Source: Devosia sp.
GTDB taxonomy: Bacteria; Pseudomonadota; Alphaproteobacteria; Rhizobiales; Devosiaceae
Assembly: GCA_011322005.1 (NCBI GenBank)
Contig: DROE01000003.1
Span: 1 to 14,628, forward strand
Length of the DNA stretch: 14,628 nt
Direction: 5' to 3'
A program made the translations under genes and the position numbers. The notes under the pieces were generated by a model that searched no databases, was not told where the DNA came from, and saw nothing but the letters and a program-made list of their open reading frames with translations. Positions within the stretch are counted from its first letter, which is position 1, and each line of letters starts with the position of its first letter. This document shows, piece after piece, positions 6,127-14,389 of this stretch.

Positions 6127-7506
6127 CTACAGGAAATCCTTGCGTTCAATGCCATATTTGAGCATTTTTTCGTAAAGCGATTTGCGCGACAATCCAAGGC
6201 TGAGATAAACATCCTTCAGCCGTCCCTTTTTTGCCGAAAGTTCTGAGCAAATAAGTTGACGCTCAAAGCTTGCCACCCGATCAGCCAGGCGGGTGCCATC
6301 AGAGGAACTGCCCCGGTCTCCTTTTTGAATCCCCAGAACATAGCGCTCGGCAACATTGCGCAACTCCCGGATATTTCCCGGCCAGTTTCGCGCCGCCAGC
6401 AATGCCAGATATTCTTCGGAGATCTCGGGCTGCGGGAGTTTGTTCCGCGCTGCCGCATCGCGCGCAAGTTCCACAAAAAGCCGCCCGATATCCTCCCGCC
6501 GGTGCGCCAGATCAGGAATGCTGATGGTTGCAACGCTGACCTGATAAAGCAGGTCGGCACGAAACCAGCCCTTCTCGACCCCCTCCTCCAGCCCAAGCTT
6601 TGAAGAAGCGATGAATCGCACATTCAGCCGAACAGCTTCATTTGAACCCAGGCGGGTGATACTCTGCTGTTCAAGCACCGGCACCAGTTTGGCCTGCACT
6701 TCCGGGGGCAGGGTTTCTATGCCGTCGAAAAAAATCGTGCCATTGCGCGCATGCTCAAACTTTCCAAAGCGCGCCCGAACCGCACCTGGAAACGCCCCCG
6801 CCTCATAACCGAACAGCTCCGCTTCGATCATTTCGGTGGGCAGGGCCGAACAGTTAATTGGCACAAAGGGGCGCCTGGTCTCTTCCCCTGTGCCTTCACC
6901 ACCCCGGTTGCCCGCTGCCCCAAGATTGTAGCCAAGATCATGTATGGCCCTTGCCACCACCTCCTTGCCGGTGCCCGCATCTCCCACAATGAGCACGTTA
7001 GCACTGGATGGCGCAATCGCCCGTATCTGTTCGCGTACGCGAACCATGGCCGCCGAACGCCCGGCAAGACGCAATTCAAGATTGTCCCGTCGGCTGGTAA
7101 CCGCATCGCGCAAGTGGCGCACTTCCAGTGTCAGGCGGCGTTTTTCCAGCGCCCTCGCCACCGGGTCGAGCAACTGCTCACTGGAGAACGGTTTCTCGAT
7201 GAAATCATAAGCCCCGGCCCGCATGGCCTCCACGGCCAAGGTAATATCACCATGGCCGGTCACGAATATAACGGGCAGGTCAGCGTCAATCTCAAGACAA
7301 AGCTGCAACAGGTCCATCCCTGACAGGCCCGGCATGCGTATGTCCGTAACAATAATGCCGGAAAAATCCCGTGAAACAAGTGCCATCGCCTCATTCGCAC
7401 CAGGAGCTGTGATGACCTTGTAGCCCGCCAATTCCAGCGTTTGCTGCATGGCCCGGCGCAAATGCTCCTCATCATCAACAAAAAGCACATCAATACTCTT
7501 GCTCAT
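6127..7506 (-). CDS. dctD: NtrC-family response regulator, DctD-like, with degenerate AAA+ motifs
   Basis: A 459-residue cytoplasmic regulator. Its receiver domain (about 5-120) has the acidic pair D11/D12, phosphoacceptor D55 in VTDIRMPG, T83 and K105. The AAA+ domain (about 146-390) has Walker A GDAGTGKE at 175-182, and the C-terminal Fis-type helix-turn-helix (about 413-455) has the DctD-like GLSRKSLYEKMLKYGIERK. The sigma-54 interaction loop reads GAFPGA (237-242) instead of GAFTGA, Walker B reads IFFDGIE with Gly262 where Glu is expected, and the second R-finger position is Gln322 (FRADLLYQ). The loop at about 191-212 is enlarged and glycine-rich. These changes suggest weak or no ATP-driven sigma-54 activation; it may act through sigma-70, as recalled for Rhodobacter capsulatus NtrC. 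Its start overlaps the dctB stop (ATGA), and it lies just before dctP, its likely target. Confidence 0.9.
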   Translation of the reverse strand: MSKSIDVLFVDDEEHLRRAMQQTLELAGYKVITAPGANEAMALVSRDFSGIIVTDIRMPGLSGMDLLQLCLEIDADLPVIFVTGHGDITLAVEAMRAGAYDFIEKPFSSEQLLDPVARALEKRRLTLEVRHLRDAVTSRRDNLELRLAGRSAAMVRVREQIRAIAPSSANVLIVGDAGTGKEVVARAIHDLGYNLGAAGNRGGEGTGEETRRPFVPINCSALPTEMIEAELFGYEAGAFPGAVRARFGKFEHARNGTIFFDGIETLPPEVQAKLVPVLEQQSITRLGSNEAVRLNVRFIASSKLGLEEGVEKGWFRADLLYQVSVATISIPDLAHRREDIGRLFVELARDAAARNKLPQPEISEEYLALLAARNWPGNIRELRNVAERYVLGIQKGDRGSSSDGTRLADRVASFERQLICSELSAKKGRLKDVYLSLGLSRKSLYEKMLKYGIERKDFL

Positions 7507-9263
7507 CCGGCCGGCTGTCCCTCCTGCGCTCGGGCACTCTCAAGCTCAACGGTGAAAACTGCCCCGCCATCAGGATGGCTTTGACCACTCAGCTGCCCGC
7601 CAAAGTCCTTCACAATATTATAGGAAATTGACAGTCCAAGCCCCAGGCCCCGTCCTGGGTCCTTCGTGGTGAAAAACGGGTCGAACACCTGGCCAAGATG
7701 CTCAGGAGCAATCCCCGGGCCAAAGTCACGCACTTTGATGAAAACCTTTTTGCCCGCGTCTCCGGTAATAACCTGAACGGAATTTGCCGGAACAGGCTCG
7801 CTTGCGTCCAGCGCATTGCTGATAAGATTTACCACAACCTGCTGAAGCCGCACGTGACCGGCAATGGCCAGTACGCCGGGAACCTCATGCTGCACGGTTA
7901 TTTCCACGTCCTGTTCGCGCAGCCGGGCCGAGAGAACTTCGATTGCATCATCGACTACTGCCTCAACGGAAACCGAAGAAAGCCTCGTTTTGGGTTTGCG
8001 CCCGAAATTGCGCAGGTGCCGCGAAATGACAGCCATGCGATCCGCCATTTTCGAGATGAGCCGGATATTTTCCGCAGCCTCCCTCTGCCGGTTGCGTTCC
8101 AGAAACAAGATTGCGTTGTCCGCATAGGACTTTGTGGCAGCCAGCGGCTGGTTGAACTCATGCGAAAGAGCTGTTGACATCTGACCCAGGGCTGCAAGTT
8201 TTCCCGTCTGAATCAGTTCATCCTGAGTTTTGCGCAATGTTGATCCAGTCAGTTTGTGGTGCTCGACCTCTTGCTCGAGCGCTTTGTTGGTCAAAGTAAG
8301 TGCTTTGGTCCGGTCCCTGACCAAACGCTCCAGCCTGAGGGAATTGGCTTTGTCGGTTCGGCTCTTCTGCACCAGGTTCAGACGCCGGCGCATCAGATAG
8401 GCAAATGACACAGCCAGAACCAACCCCGCCAGCAAGGCAACGGCCGTCGCGCCAAGTCGGGCACGGGCAATGGGTGCCGCTTCGGCCAGAACACGCAACT
8501 CCCACTCAAGTCCGGGCAGGGCACGGCTCATCTCGACATAGGCACGCGCCTCCCCCTCAAATACATATTCTGTTATACCGGAGGTATGATTCTGGACCTT
8601 CTCCAGCGGCATCGTGCGCCACTCGGCCCGGTTGGATGCAAGAATGGTCCCCTCCTGATCAACCACCAGTATGGGCAAACGCGACAGCGACCAGATTTGT
8701 TCCAGATTAGCCAGGTCAACCAGCACCGCAATTGCACCAGCAAGACTGCCCCCGCCATCGCGCAGCCCGCTGGCAAATGCGTATGCTCTCTCGTTCGGGG
8801 GAAATTGTATTGCCTTGCGGCCCAGGCGCCCCTGCCTGACCGCACTGAGCAACCGGGAGGTTGGCTCAAACGGCTCCGTGACCACTCCTGTTCCCCTGAC
8901 CAGCAGTGAACCATCCAGCCTGAGCAGCACAATATCCAGTGCCCCCGACATCGCCGCATCATGACGGATGGCAAGTTGCGCAGCAGCGATATTTTTTTCG
9001 CTTGGGTCCTCAAGGACATTGAAAATCTTGGGATTGCGCCCTACCAGATTTGGCAGCAGTCGGAACTTCTCCATCAGCCCGTTCAACACCTGTTCCTGCA
9101 CCAGAAGCACTTCCTGGACCGATTGCTCAAGAGCGCTTTCGGCCGCAGCACCCGCGATTTGCATGCCAACAGCAACGCCCCCCGCGCTCAACAAGGCCAC
9201 GAGTCCGGTAACTGCGAACAGATTTCGCCTGTACCGCCGCACAAGTGCAGAACCACTGGCCAC
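7503..9263 (-). CDS. dctB: DctB-like sensor histidine kinase
   Basis: A 586-residue inner-membrane kinase. One membrane segment lies at about 15-40 and a second at 271-291; the roughly 230 residues between form a periplasmic sensor, as in DctB, which binds C4-dicarboxylates through a Cache-type domain. A coiled-coil-like linker (about 300-350) leads to the H-box SHEFNQPLAATKSYADNA with phosphoacceptor His368. ATP-binding boxes follow: N (NLISNALDA, 479-487), G1 (DFGPGI, 513-518), F (FDPFFTTK, 527-534) and G2 (GRGLGLGLS, 537-545). The SHEFNQPLAA form is typical of DctB and related HK4 kinases. The start is GTG at 9263, a few bases after GGAGG. The stop overlaps the regulator start in ATGA, implying translational coupling. 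It probably phosphorylates the DctD-like protein at D55. Confidence 0.92.
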   Translation of the reverse strand: MASGSALVRRYRRNLFAVTGLVALLSAGGVAVGMQIAGAAAESALEQSVQEVLLVQEQVLNGLMEKFRLLPNLVGRNPKIFNVLEDPSEKNIAAAQLAIRHDAAMSGALDIVLLRLDGSLLVRGTGVVTEPFEPTSRLLSAVRQGRLGRKAIQFPPNERAYAFASGLRDGGGSLAGAIAVLVDLANLEQIWSLSRLPILVVDQEGTILASNRAEWRTMPLEKVQNHTSGITEYVFEGEARAYVEMSRALPGLEWELRVLAEAAPIARARLGATAVALLAGLVLAVSFAYLMRRRLNLVQKSRTDKANSLRLERLVRDRTKALTLTNKALEQEVEHHKLTGSTLRKTQDELIQTGKLAALGQMSTALSHEFNQPLAATKSYADNAILFLERNRQREAAENIRLISKMADRMAVISRHLRNFGRKPKTRLSSVSVEAVVDDAIEVLSARLREQDVEITVQHEVPGVLAIAGHVRLQQVVVNLISNALDASEPVPANSVQVITGDAGKKVFIKVRDFGPGIAPEHLGQVFDPFFTTKDPGRGLGLGLSISYNIVKDFGGQLSGQSHPDGGAVFTVELESARAQEGQPAG

Positions 9264-9335
9264 CTTTCCTCCCCCCGCATCCCCGGGGCTGTTTTCAGCC
9301 CCCGATTTTCAGGTTTGCTTATGGAGCGGAGGCGG
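9264..9335 (-). other. Spacer between the deacetylase gene and dctB
   Basis: Seventy-two bases hold a GC-rich stem-loop at 9285-9302 and the purine-rich dctB ribosome-binding site. No clear promoter was recognised, so dctBD may be read partly through from the ROK-deacetylase operon. Confidence 0.4.
9285..9302. promoter_or_regulatory. Perfect short hairpin in the dctB leader
   Basis: GGGGCTG and CAGCCCC pair perfectly around a four-base loop (TTTT on plus, AAAA on minus). On the minus strand no run of T follows, so it is not a good terminator. It lies 22 bases before the dctB start and could affect ribosome access or mark the 3' end of the upstream message. Confidence 0.35.
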
Positions 9336-11723
9336 TCAAGCCTTTGCGGGCGCCAACAGGTTGGCCATGATGCAAAAAGCTCCAGGAACCAGCTTTTCCA
9401 TCTGATGGTGCAGGATGAGGCTGGTATGGGTATGACGCCCGGCCCCGATTTTTGCACTCAGAAGCGCTCCGTGCAGTGGTTTTTCCTGGCGATCGGCCAT
9501 GCTCAGTAGCGGCACATAAGCCTTGTCCCAGCCACAAGCAAAATAAAGCCCGCGCTCTTTGTGCCAGCCTGCCCAATCATCTTCACCAATCATATTCGGA
9601 GTGGTGAGCAACTTGTGCCCGGGCACAAGATGAGTAACTTTTGCGTTTTCATCCGTAACCCGCCAGCGCAGGGAGGGCCTGCCGATTTCGATACGCGCCG
9701 TGGGGGTGTGCTCGGGGTCCCAATTATCCCAGGGGCGATGGTAGAGCGTCACCAGATTGCCCCCGTTTTGTACCCAGTCATGCAGGGCAGGCAGTCGCCG
9801 GTTTAAGGCGGATCGTGTGCGGAAAGCAAATACCCCCACAAGAATACTGTCAAATTCGGTAAAATCTGTCTTTTCCAGCGCGTCCTCACCAAGGTTGGTA
9901 ATGTCCATTTCCAGCGCCCTCAGCCAATGGTCACTCCGGTCACTACCTCCGCCAATATAGGCGATTTTTGCTGACGGCAGTTTTACATCAAGCACCCGGA
10001 TACGCGCGACGCCGGGCCCAACGCGCCTCAGCGCTCCGGTATGCTCATATCCCATCCGCGAAACACTTTGGACGGGCTGGCCCTCAAGGCGCAGAGCAAA
10101 TTCATAAATACCGGCTTTAAGGCCCGGTTCCGGGTCAAGCGCAAACCGCTCCTCTTCGCCAACGCTCCATCCGGCAGGCGCAACAAGTTCGGGCTTGGCC
10201 TTTTTCGGGAACCGGCTTGAAACCAGAATTTCCACCGGCCCCGGCTTTGTCAGGTTGAGCAGGGTCGCAACAGGTTCAAGCGTTGCGGAGTGGGAAGGCA
10301 GCACAAAAATCCGCTCTTCAAGGTCAATATCGAGGGACACCGCTTGACCCTGTTCCTCCCAACTCAGGCGCACAAAAACCTCCCCGTTGGCCTGCTCGGG
10401 AGACCAGAAGTCGGGATAGGCATTACCCGGCCGGGCCTCTTCAGGAACACCAATCCGACATCGCCCTGCTTCCCACCGGCCCACCGACCAGCCCTCAGGT
10501 GCGATAATTTCGGCCCCGACCTCCATTTCCGGCGCATACAGGTGCAGTTCCAGTTCGATTTTTTCCCCAGGACGCACCTCCGGCTCAGCGACAGCAATGC
10601 GGCAGTCAATCCTGCCCGCAAGCGCCAGAACTTTACTGACCTGATGCTCCTTGGCCGCAAGCCGATGCAGAATTTCGCTCTTTGCATGGTCCGGGCAAAT
10701 TTTCAGCGCCTGCCGGACAAAACCAAGGGCTGCCGCGCCGTGCTCACGGATTTTTTTATCGTCGGGAAAAGCGCTGATCGCCGCGTCCAGCTCGTTCTGA
10801 GCTTTTGCAAGCGGTTCAGAAAGCTCGGGTGTTCCGGCAAAATCCGCCAGGTCGGCAAGGGTTTTTGGCAGGCCCTCAAATATCTTCGTCTCCGGCCCCA
10901 ACACACCAATCCCAGACCAGGCCAAATTCAGCGGCCAGTCGCTTTTTTGGCCACGCTCGACCCAGGCGCCCATCCCTTGCGTGCGATGAAAAGCCCGCGA
11001 CCACTGCCCGATCTGACCATAGTCCGCACCGAGCACATCGTCTCCCCCACCCCCATCAACCCGCGTGGTTTCAGGGGGCGGCGGAACATCGTCATCATAG
11101 GCGTCACCCGCTCCCGACCAGGCCGGGAGATAGACTTTCTTGACCTGCCAGATGCCCAGGCCCAGTTCGGGAAAAGCCGCAGGATCGGCAGCAAGCTCCA
11201 CCGCCCTGAACGCAGAGCGGGTCATGGCCCGGTGATGCCCGTGCTGGCCGGGTACATCCAGAAATGTCGGGCAAACAATATCTGGGCGCTCCCGGCGCAG
11301 AATTTGCACAAACCGCTTCAGGACCCGTTCTTTACCCCAGTGTTGAAGCGTCTCCTCCCCACTCTTGGAGAAGCCAAAGTCAAAAATGCTGCCCCCTGGT
11401 TCTTCCGAGAGCCAGTACTGGCTCATATTTAGGACTTCGGCTGCCCGCTCCATTTCCCGGGTACGCACGACCCCAAGGCTCTTGCCCGTTTCCAGCCCCA
11501 GCGCATTCTGCCCCCCTTCCCCCCGCGTTGCGCAGGCATGGGAGAGCTTCACCCCGTCGCGCAAGGCCAGCACCGCCAGCATCGGGCTTGTTTCATCGTC
11601 CGGGTGCGCACCGGTATTCATGAACGAAACACAGGAGCGCAAAGGCTGTAGCGCAAGCCACAAGCGGGCAATGCGCGGACGCGCCCTCTGTCTGTTCAAT
11701 CGGTCCTGCCCGGTTATGCGCAT
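9336..11723 (-). CDS. Large PIG-L/LmbE-family deacetylase with C-terminal amidotransferase-like domain
   Basis: A 795-residue protein. The N-terminal domain (about 28-270) is PIG-L/LmbE: the metal-binding motif AHPDDE (His40, Asp42, Asp43) and GQHGHHRAM at 159-167, whose histidines would supply the third zinc ligand. These enzymes remove N-acetyl groups from sugars such as GlcNAc derivatives. The middle (about 375-580) looks like one or two beta-sandwich, NPCBM/NEW3-like segments: PEVRPGEKIELELHL and the repeated phrases APEGWSVG (408-415) and APAGWSVG (515-522). From about 584 (KIAYIGGG) a class I glutamine-amidotransferase-like fold follows, probably non-catalytic. There is no signal peptide, so it is likely cytoplasmic. 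It starts 11 bp after the ROK gene, implying an operon. Acting on an imported acetylated sugar is inferred from that context; no substrate is known. Confidence 0.85.
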   Translation of the reverse strand: MRITGQDRLNRQRARPRIARLWLALQPLRSCVSFMNTGAHPDDETSPMLAVLALRDGVKLSHACATRGEGGQNALGLETGKSLGVVRTREMERAAEVLNMSQYWLSEEPGGSIFDFGFSKSGEETLQHWGKERVLKRFVQILRRERPDIVCPTFLDVPGQHGHHRAMTRSAFRAVELAADPAAFPELGLGIWQVKKVYLPAWSGAGDAYDDDVPPPPETTRVDGGGGDDVLGADYGQIGQWSRAFHRTQGMGAWVERGQKSDWPLNLAWSGIGVLGPETKIFEGLPKTLADLADFAGTPELSEPLAKAQNELDAAISAFPDDKKIREHGAAALGFVRQALKICPDHAKSEILHRLAAKEHQVSKVLALAGRIDCRIAVAEPEVRPGEKIELELHLYAPEMEVGAEIIAPEGWSVGRWEAGRCRIGVPEEARPGNAYPDFWSPEQANGEVFVRLSWEEQGQAVSLDIDLEERIFVLPSHSATLEPVATLLNLTKPGPVEILVSSRFPKKAKPELVAPAGWSVGEEERFALDPEPGLKAGIYEFALRLEGQPVQSVSRMGYEHTGALRRVGPGVARIRVLDVKLPSAKIAYIGGGSDRSDHWLRALEMDITNLGEDALEKTDFTEFDSILVGVFAFRTRSALNRRLPALHDWVQNGGNLVTLYHRPWDNWDPEHTPTARIEIGRPSLRWRVTDENAKVTHLVPGHKLLTTPNMIGEDDWAGWHKERGLYFACGWDKAYVPLLSMADRQEKPLHGALLSAKIGAGRHTHTSLILHHQMEKLVPGAFCIMANLLAPAKA

Positions 11724-11734
11724 AACGTATCCGC

Positions 11735-12949
11735 CTAGCTATAGACCGTGATCGAGGGAGTTATGGTCTGATGAACAATCATTGCCGCTCCGCCCATGGC
11801 CGCGGTATGGCGGCCCGACGAACCCTGAAGCACGCGCGCTATGGTTCGGTCTTTTCTGTTGGAAACCGATCCCCTGGGCAGGTCCAGACGCGCCACAAGT
11901 GCCGCGACAATAGGTTCAGGCATAACCCCGCCAAGAATTACAGCTTCAGGATCGAGCAGATTTTCCACCATGCCTATGGCTCGGGAGAGGTGTTCGGCAG
12001 CCCTGTCGAGCCAGCTTGATAGTACGGGCGAATTCTCCCGCAGCAGTGCGCTCAGATCATTCCCGTTCGCAGCCGCAACACCACTGTCAGATAAGTAACG
12101 CAACGCGGAGGCGCGCGAAGCGTACATCTCCAGACACCCCCGATTGCCGCACGCACAGGACAGACCCCCCGAAGCCGTGATGACATGCCCGATCTCACCG
12201 GCGTTACCCATTGCCCCGCCCTGAGCGTGCCCCCCTGAAATAACTCCCAACCCCAGTCCGGTTCCAAAATAGACAAAGCAAAAGCTGTCCAGACCTCTGG
12301 CGACGCCGGACATCCTTTCCGATATTGCCGCGGCGGTAGCATCATTCTCCACAATCACCTCGCACCCCAGCGCCTCGGAAAACACCCGCCTGATATCAAC
12401 GTTGTCCCAACCCGGCAACGATGTGCCTCCCGCAAAGCTGATCTCCGAAACACCAAAAGGCCCGGGCATGACGATGCCCGTGCCCAGCCAGCTTTTTTGA
12501 TCCCGGCCACTGGCACTGATGGCACGGTTGACCAGATTGCTGACCGCTTCAATCGCGCAGGAAAGGGAAGCATCGGCCAGCTCCGACTGCTCCCAGAATA
12601 TCATTTCGCCCGAAAGGTTGATCAGGGCGCACATAGCTACATCCGGGCGCAGTTCGACCCCTACCGAAAACGCCCGATCCGGATCAAAGCGGTATTGCAG
12701 CGCCGGTTTCCCCCTGGCTCCCAGACGGTGGCCATCAGCCTGCAGCAGGCCATCATGCTCCAGAGATTCGATGATATTGGACACCGCCTGCACGCTCAGC
12801 CCGCAACTGCGGGCAATTTCCGCTCGCCCGGCCGGCTCATTGGCGCGCACAAAGTCCAGCACCACCCTTCGATTGTGGCTCCGGTTCCGGCACGCATTGC
12901 CCCCGATTATGCTCGTGTGACGCTTCGCCATGGTACTTTCGACTGTCAT
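11735..12949 (-). CDS. ROK-family transcriptional regulator (NagC/XylR type)
   Basis: A 404-residue DNA-binding protein. A winged helix-turn-helix at about 28-75 (RAEIARSCGLSVQAVSNIIE) is followed by a ROK sugar-binding fold. The ROK signature region has FGTGLGLGVISGG (228-240), GEIGHV with Glu252 and His255, and the zinc motif CACGNRGCLE at 265-274. ENDATAAA at 201-208 keeps the aspartate that is catalytic in ROK kinases, but the N-terminal ATP-binding DxGxT is absent (SVGVEL at 95-100), so it should sense rather than phosphorylate a sugar. It probably represses its own gene and the divergent ABC importer until a sugar binds. The ATG at 12949 has only a weak ribosome-binding site; Met7 is an alternative. 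The deacetylase gene follows after 11 bp. Confidence 0.92.
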   Translation of the reverse strand: MTVESTMAKRHTSIIGGNACRNRSHNRRVVLDFVRANEPAGRAEIARSCGLSVQAVSNIIESLEHDGLLQADGHRLGARGKPALQYRFDPDRAFSVGVELRPDVAMCALINLSGEMIFWEQSELADASLSCAIEAVSNLVNRAISASGRDQKSWLGTGIVMPGPFGVSEISFAGGTSLPGWDNVDIRRVFSEALGCEVIVENDATAAAISERMSGVARGLDSFCFVYFGTGLGLGVISGGHAQGGAMGNAGEIGHVITASGGLSCACGNRGCLEMYASRASALRYLSDSGVAAANGNDLSALLRENSPVLSSWLDRAAEHLSRAIGMVENLLDPEAVILGGVMPEPIVAALVARLDLPRGSVSNRKDRTIARVLQGSSGRHTAAMGGAAMIVHQTITPSITVYS

Positions 12950-12956
12950 TTTTTAC

Positions 12957-12969
12957 TCAAGTAACTTGA
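12957..12969. promoter_or_regulatory. Candidate ROK operator palindrome
   Basis: TCAAGT-A-ACTTGA is a perfect 6+1+6 palindrome, 8 bp before the ROK start codon and overlapping the predicted transcription start of that gene. The position suits autorepression. Nothing here identifies the bound protein directly. Confidence 0.45.
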
Positions 12970-12973
12970 ATTA

Positions 12974-13002
12974 AATATTGATTTGTTTTTTGCTTTGGTC
13001 AA
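12974..13002 (-). promoter_or_regulatory. Candidate promoter of the ROK-deacetylase operon
   Basis: On the minus strand TTGACC (13002-12997) is followed after 17 bases by AATATT (12979-12974), four of six matches to the -10 consensus. Transcription would begin near 12967, giving a very short leader that runs through the palindrome. Confidence 0.4.
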
Positions 13003-13122
13003 CACTTCCCTATCGGTGAGAAACGATGCCCACGACAAAGAGACAGCGTCACCTGCCGTAACATATTGAAAAAAAGAACCTTTAGCACAACAAGATGGGT
13101 GCCCGACAGGAGGAAAGCAAAG

Positions 13123-14376
13123 ATGAGAAACTTAAAGCAAGGCATTCTCGGCCTGGCCGCCACTGCGGTTCTTGCATTGAGCGCAACCGCATCCCGGGCG
13201 GTGGAAATTGAATATTGGCAGTATTTTTTTGAGGCCCGAATCAATGCCATCGACAAGCTCATTGAAAATTTCGAGGCTGCCAACCCCGGCATCACAATCG
13301 TGCAGACCTCGTTCCCCTATGCCGACTATCGCACCAAGGTTGCAGCAGCGATTCCCGCCGGACAGGGCCCTGACGTGGTTCAGCTGTTCTATGGCTGGCT
13401 CAACGACTATGTGGATGCCGAGCTTATCCGGCCGCTGCCCACCGACATGTTCCCCCCCGAACAGATCGAAGCCGAGTTTTTCCCCATGGTTCAGGCCATG
13501 AAGCGCGATGGTGCCTATATGGCTCTGCCCACGGCGGTTCGGGCTCTGGCTCTTTTCTACAACAAGCGACTGTTCGAGGAAGCGGGCATTGAAGCACCGC
13601 CCAAAACTCTTGATGAATTGGTTGCGACCGCTGCGGCTCTGACCAAACGCGACGGCTCGGGCAACATCACCCAGGTCGGCCTCACAACGGGCATGAACGC
13701 ACAGGATCACCACTGGTGGCGTGAAGTTCTGGTGCGCCAGTTTGGCGGTGAGCCCTATACCGAGGACTACCGTACCGTCACCTATAACAATGCCGCCGGT
13801 GTTGCCGCCCTGCAATGGTATGCCGATCTGGAGACCAGGCATGGCGTGACCCAGGCCGGTTTCATGGATGAACCACAGGCCGCATTCAAGGCCGGTCGCG
13901 CCGGCATGCACATTGACGGCTCATTCAGGATAGGCGCCCTCAACAAGACCCGTGGTCTTGAGTGGGGTGTTGCCGAACTGCCCGCCGGGTCCGATGGAAC
14001 CCAATCCAACTATTCATCCTATTGGGTGAACGCGGTTACCACCAAGGCCGAGGGCGAAAAACTCGAAGCCGCGCTCAAATTCATGCAATACCTGACTTCG
14101 GACGAGGCCATGCAGATCTGGCTTGAAACCGTGGGCGAGCTTCCCGCCAAACCAACCGCAGCCCTGACCGAGGAGAACAAAATGGACCCGGTATTCGGCC
14201 CGTTTGTTGCCGGACTTGGCTATGCACGCACCACCATCTTTGCCAACGAAAGCGGCCAGCGGCAGGTGATAATGGATGCTTTGCAGCGCATTCTGCTTGA
14301 AGGGGCAACAGCCGAAGAAGCCCTGAGCGAAGCCGCCGTCAAGGAGCAGGCAATCCTTGACGACTATTATAACTAG
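13123..14376 (+). CDS. Sugar ABC transporter substrate-binding protein (family 1, CUT1 type)
   Basis: A 417-residue periplasmic binding protein. The signal peptide runs from MRNLKQGILGLAATAVLALS to about residue 26 (cleavage after SRA), with no lipobox cysteine. The mature protein opens with the typical IEYWQYFFEARINAIDKLI and FEAANPGITI, then GQGPDVVQLFYGW and LPTAVRALALFYNKRLFEEAGI, all characteristic of family 1 sugar-binding proteins such as MalE and UgpB relatives. The start at 13123 is chosen because AGGAGG lies nine bases before it and the signal peptide begins there; an upstream in-frame extension is unlikely. The permease gene follows after 76 bp containing a hairpin. The ligand is likely an oligosaccharide or glycoside, but which one cannot be told. 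Confidence 0.93.
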   Translation: MRNLKQGILGLAATAVLALSATASRAVEIEYWQYFFEARINAIDKLIENFEAANPGITIVQTSFPYADYRTKVAAAIPAGQGPDVVQLFYGWLNDYVDAELIRPLPTDMFPPEQIEAEFFPMVQAMKRDGAYMALPTAVRALALFYNKRLFEEAGIEAPPKTLDELVATAAALTKRDGSGNITQVGLTTGMNAQDHHWWREVLVRQFGGEPYTEDYRTVTYNNAAGVAALQWYADLETRHGVTQAGFMDEPQAAFKAGRAGMHIDGSFRIGALNKTRGLEWGVAELPAGSDGTQSNYSSYWVNAVTTKAEGEKLEAALKFMQYLTSDEAMQIWLETVGELPAKPTAALTEENKMDPVFGPFVAGLGYARTTIFANESGQRQVIMDALQRILLEGATAEEALSEAAVKEQAILDDYYN

Positions 14377-14389
14377 GTAACAGAACATT

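Larger units (their letters stand above)
12950..13122. promoter_or_regulatory. Divergent control region between the ROK gene and the sugar ABC genes
   Basis: A 173-bp region that is AT-rich near the ROK gene, unlike the surrounding genes. It contains a palindrome and a candidate promoter for the ROK gene (listed separately). No confident promoter was found for the plus-strand binding-protein gene, although it must lie here. Confidence 0.5.

Noticed and set aside
6751..7323. A 190-codon plus-strand open frame opposite the DctD-like gene
   Set aside because: Shadow of the regulator in another frame; no start signals or family features.
10290..11432. A 380-codon plus-strand open frame opposite the deacetylase
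   Set aside because: Rich in Arg, Pro and His with no domain pattern, and antisense to the well-supported PIG-L protein.
13066..13122. Longer N-terminus for the sugar-binding protein
   Set aside because: The upstream frame opens with a TTG codon, lacks a ribosome-binding site and would displace the signal peptide that begins at 13123 behind AGGAGG.
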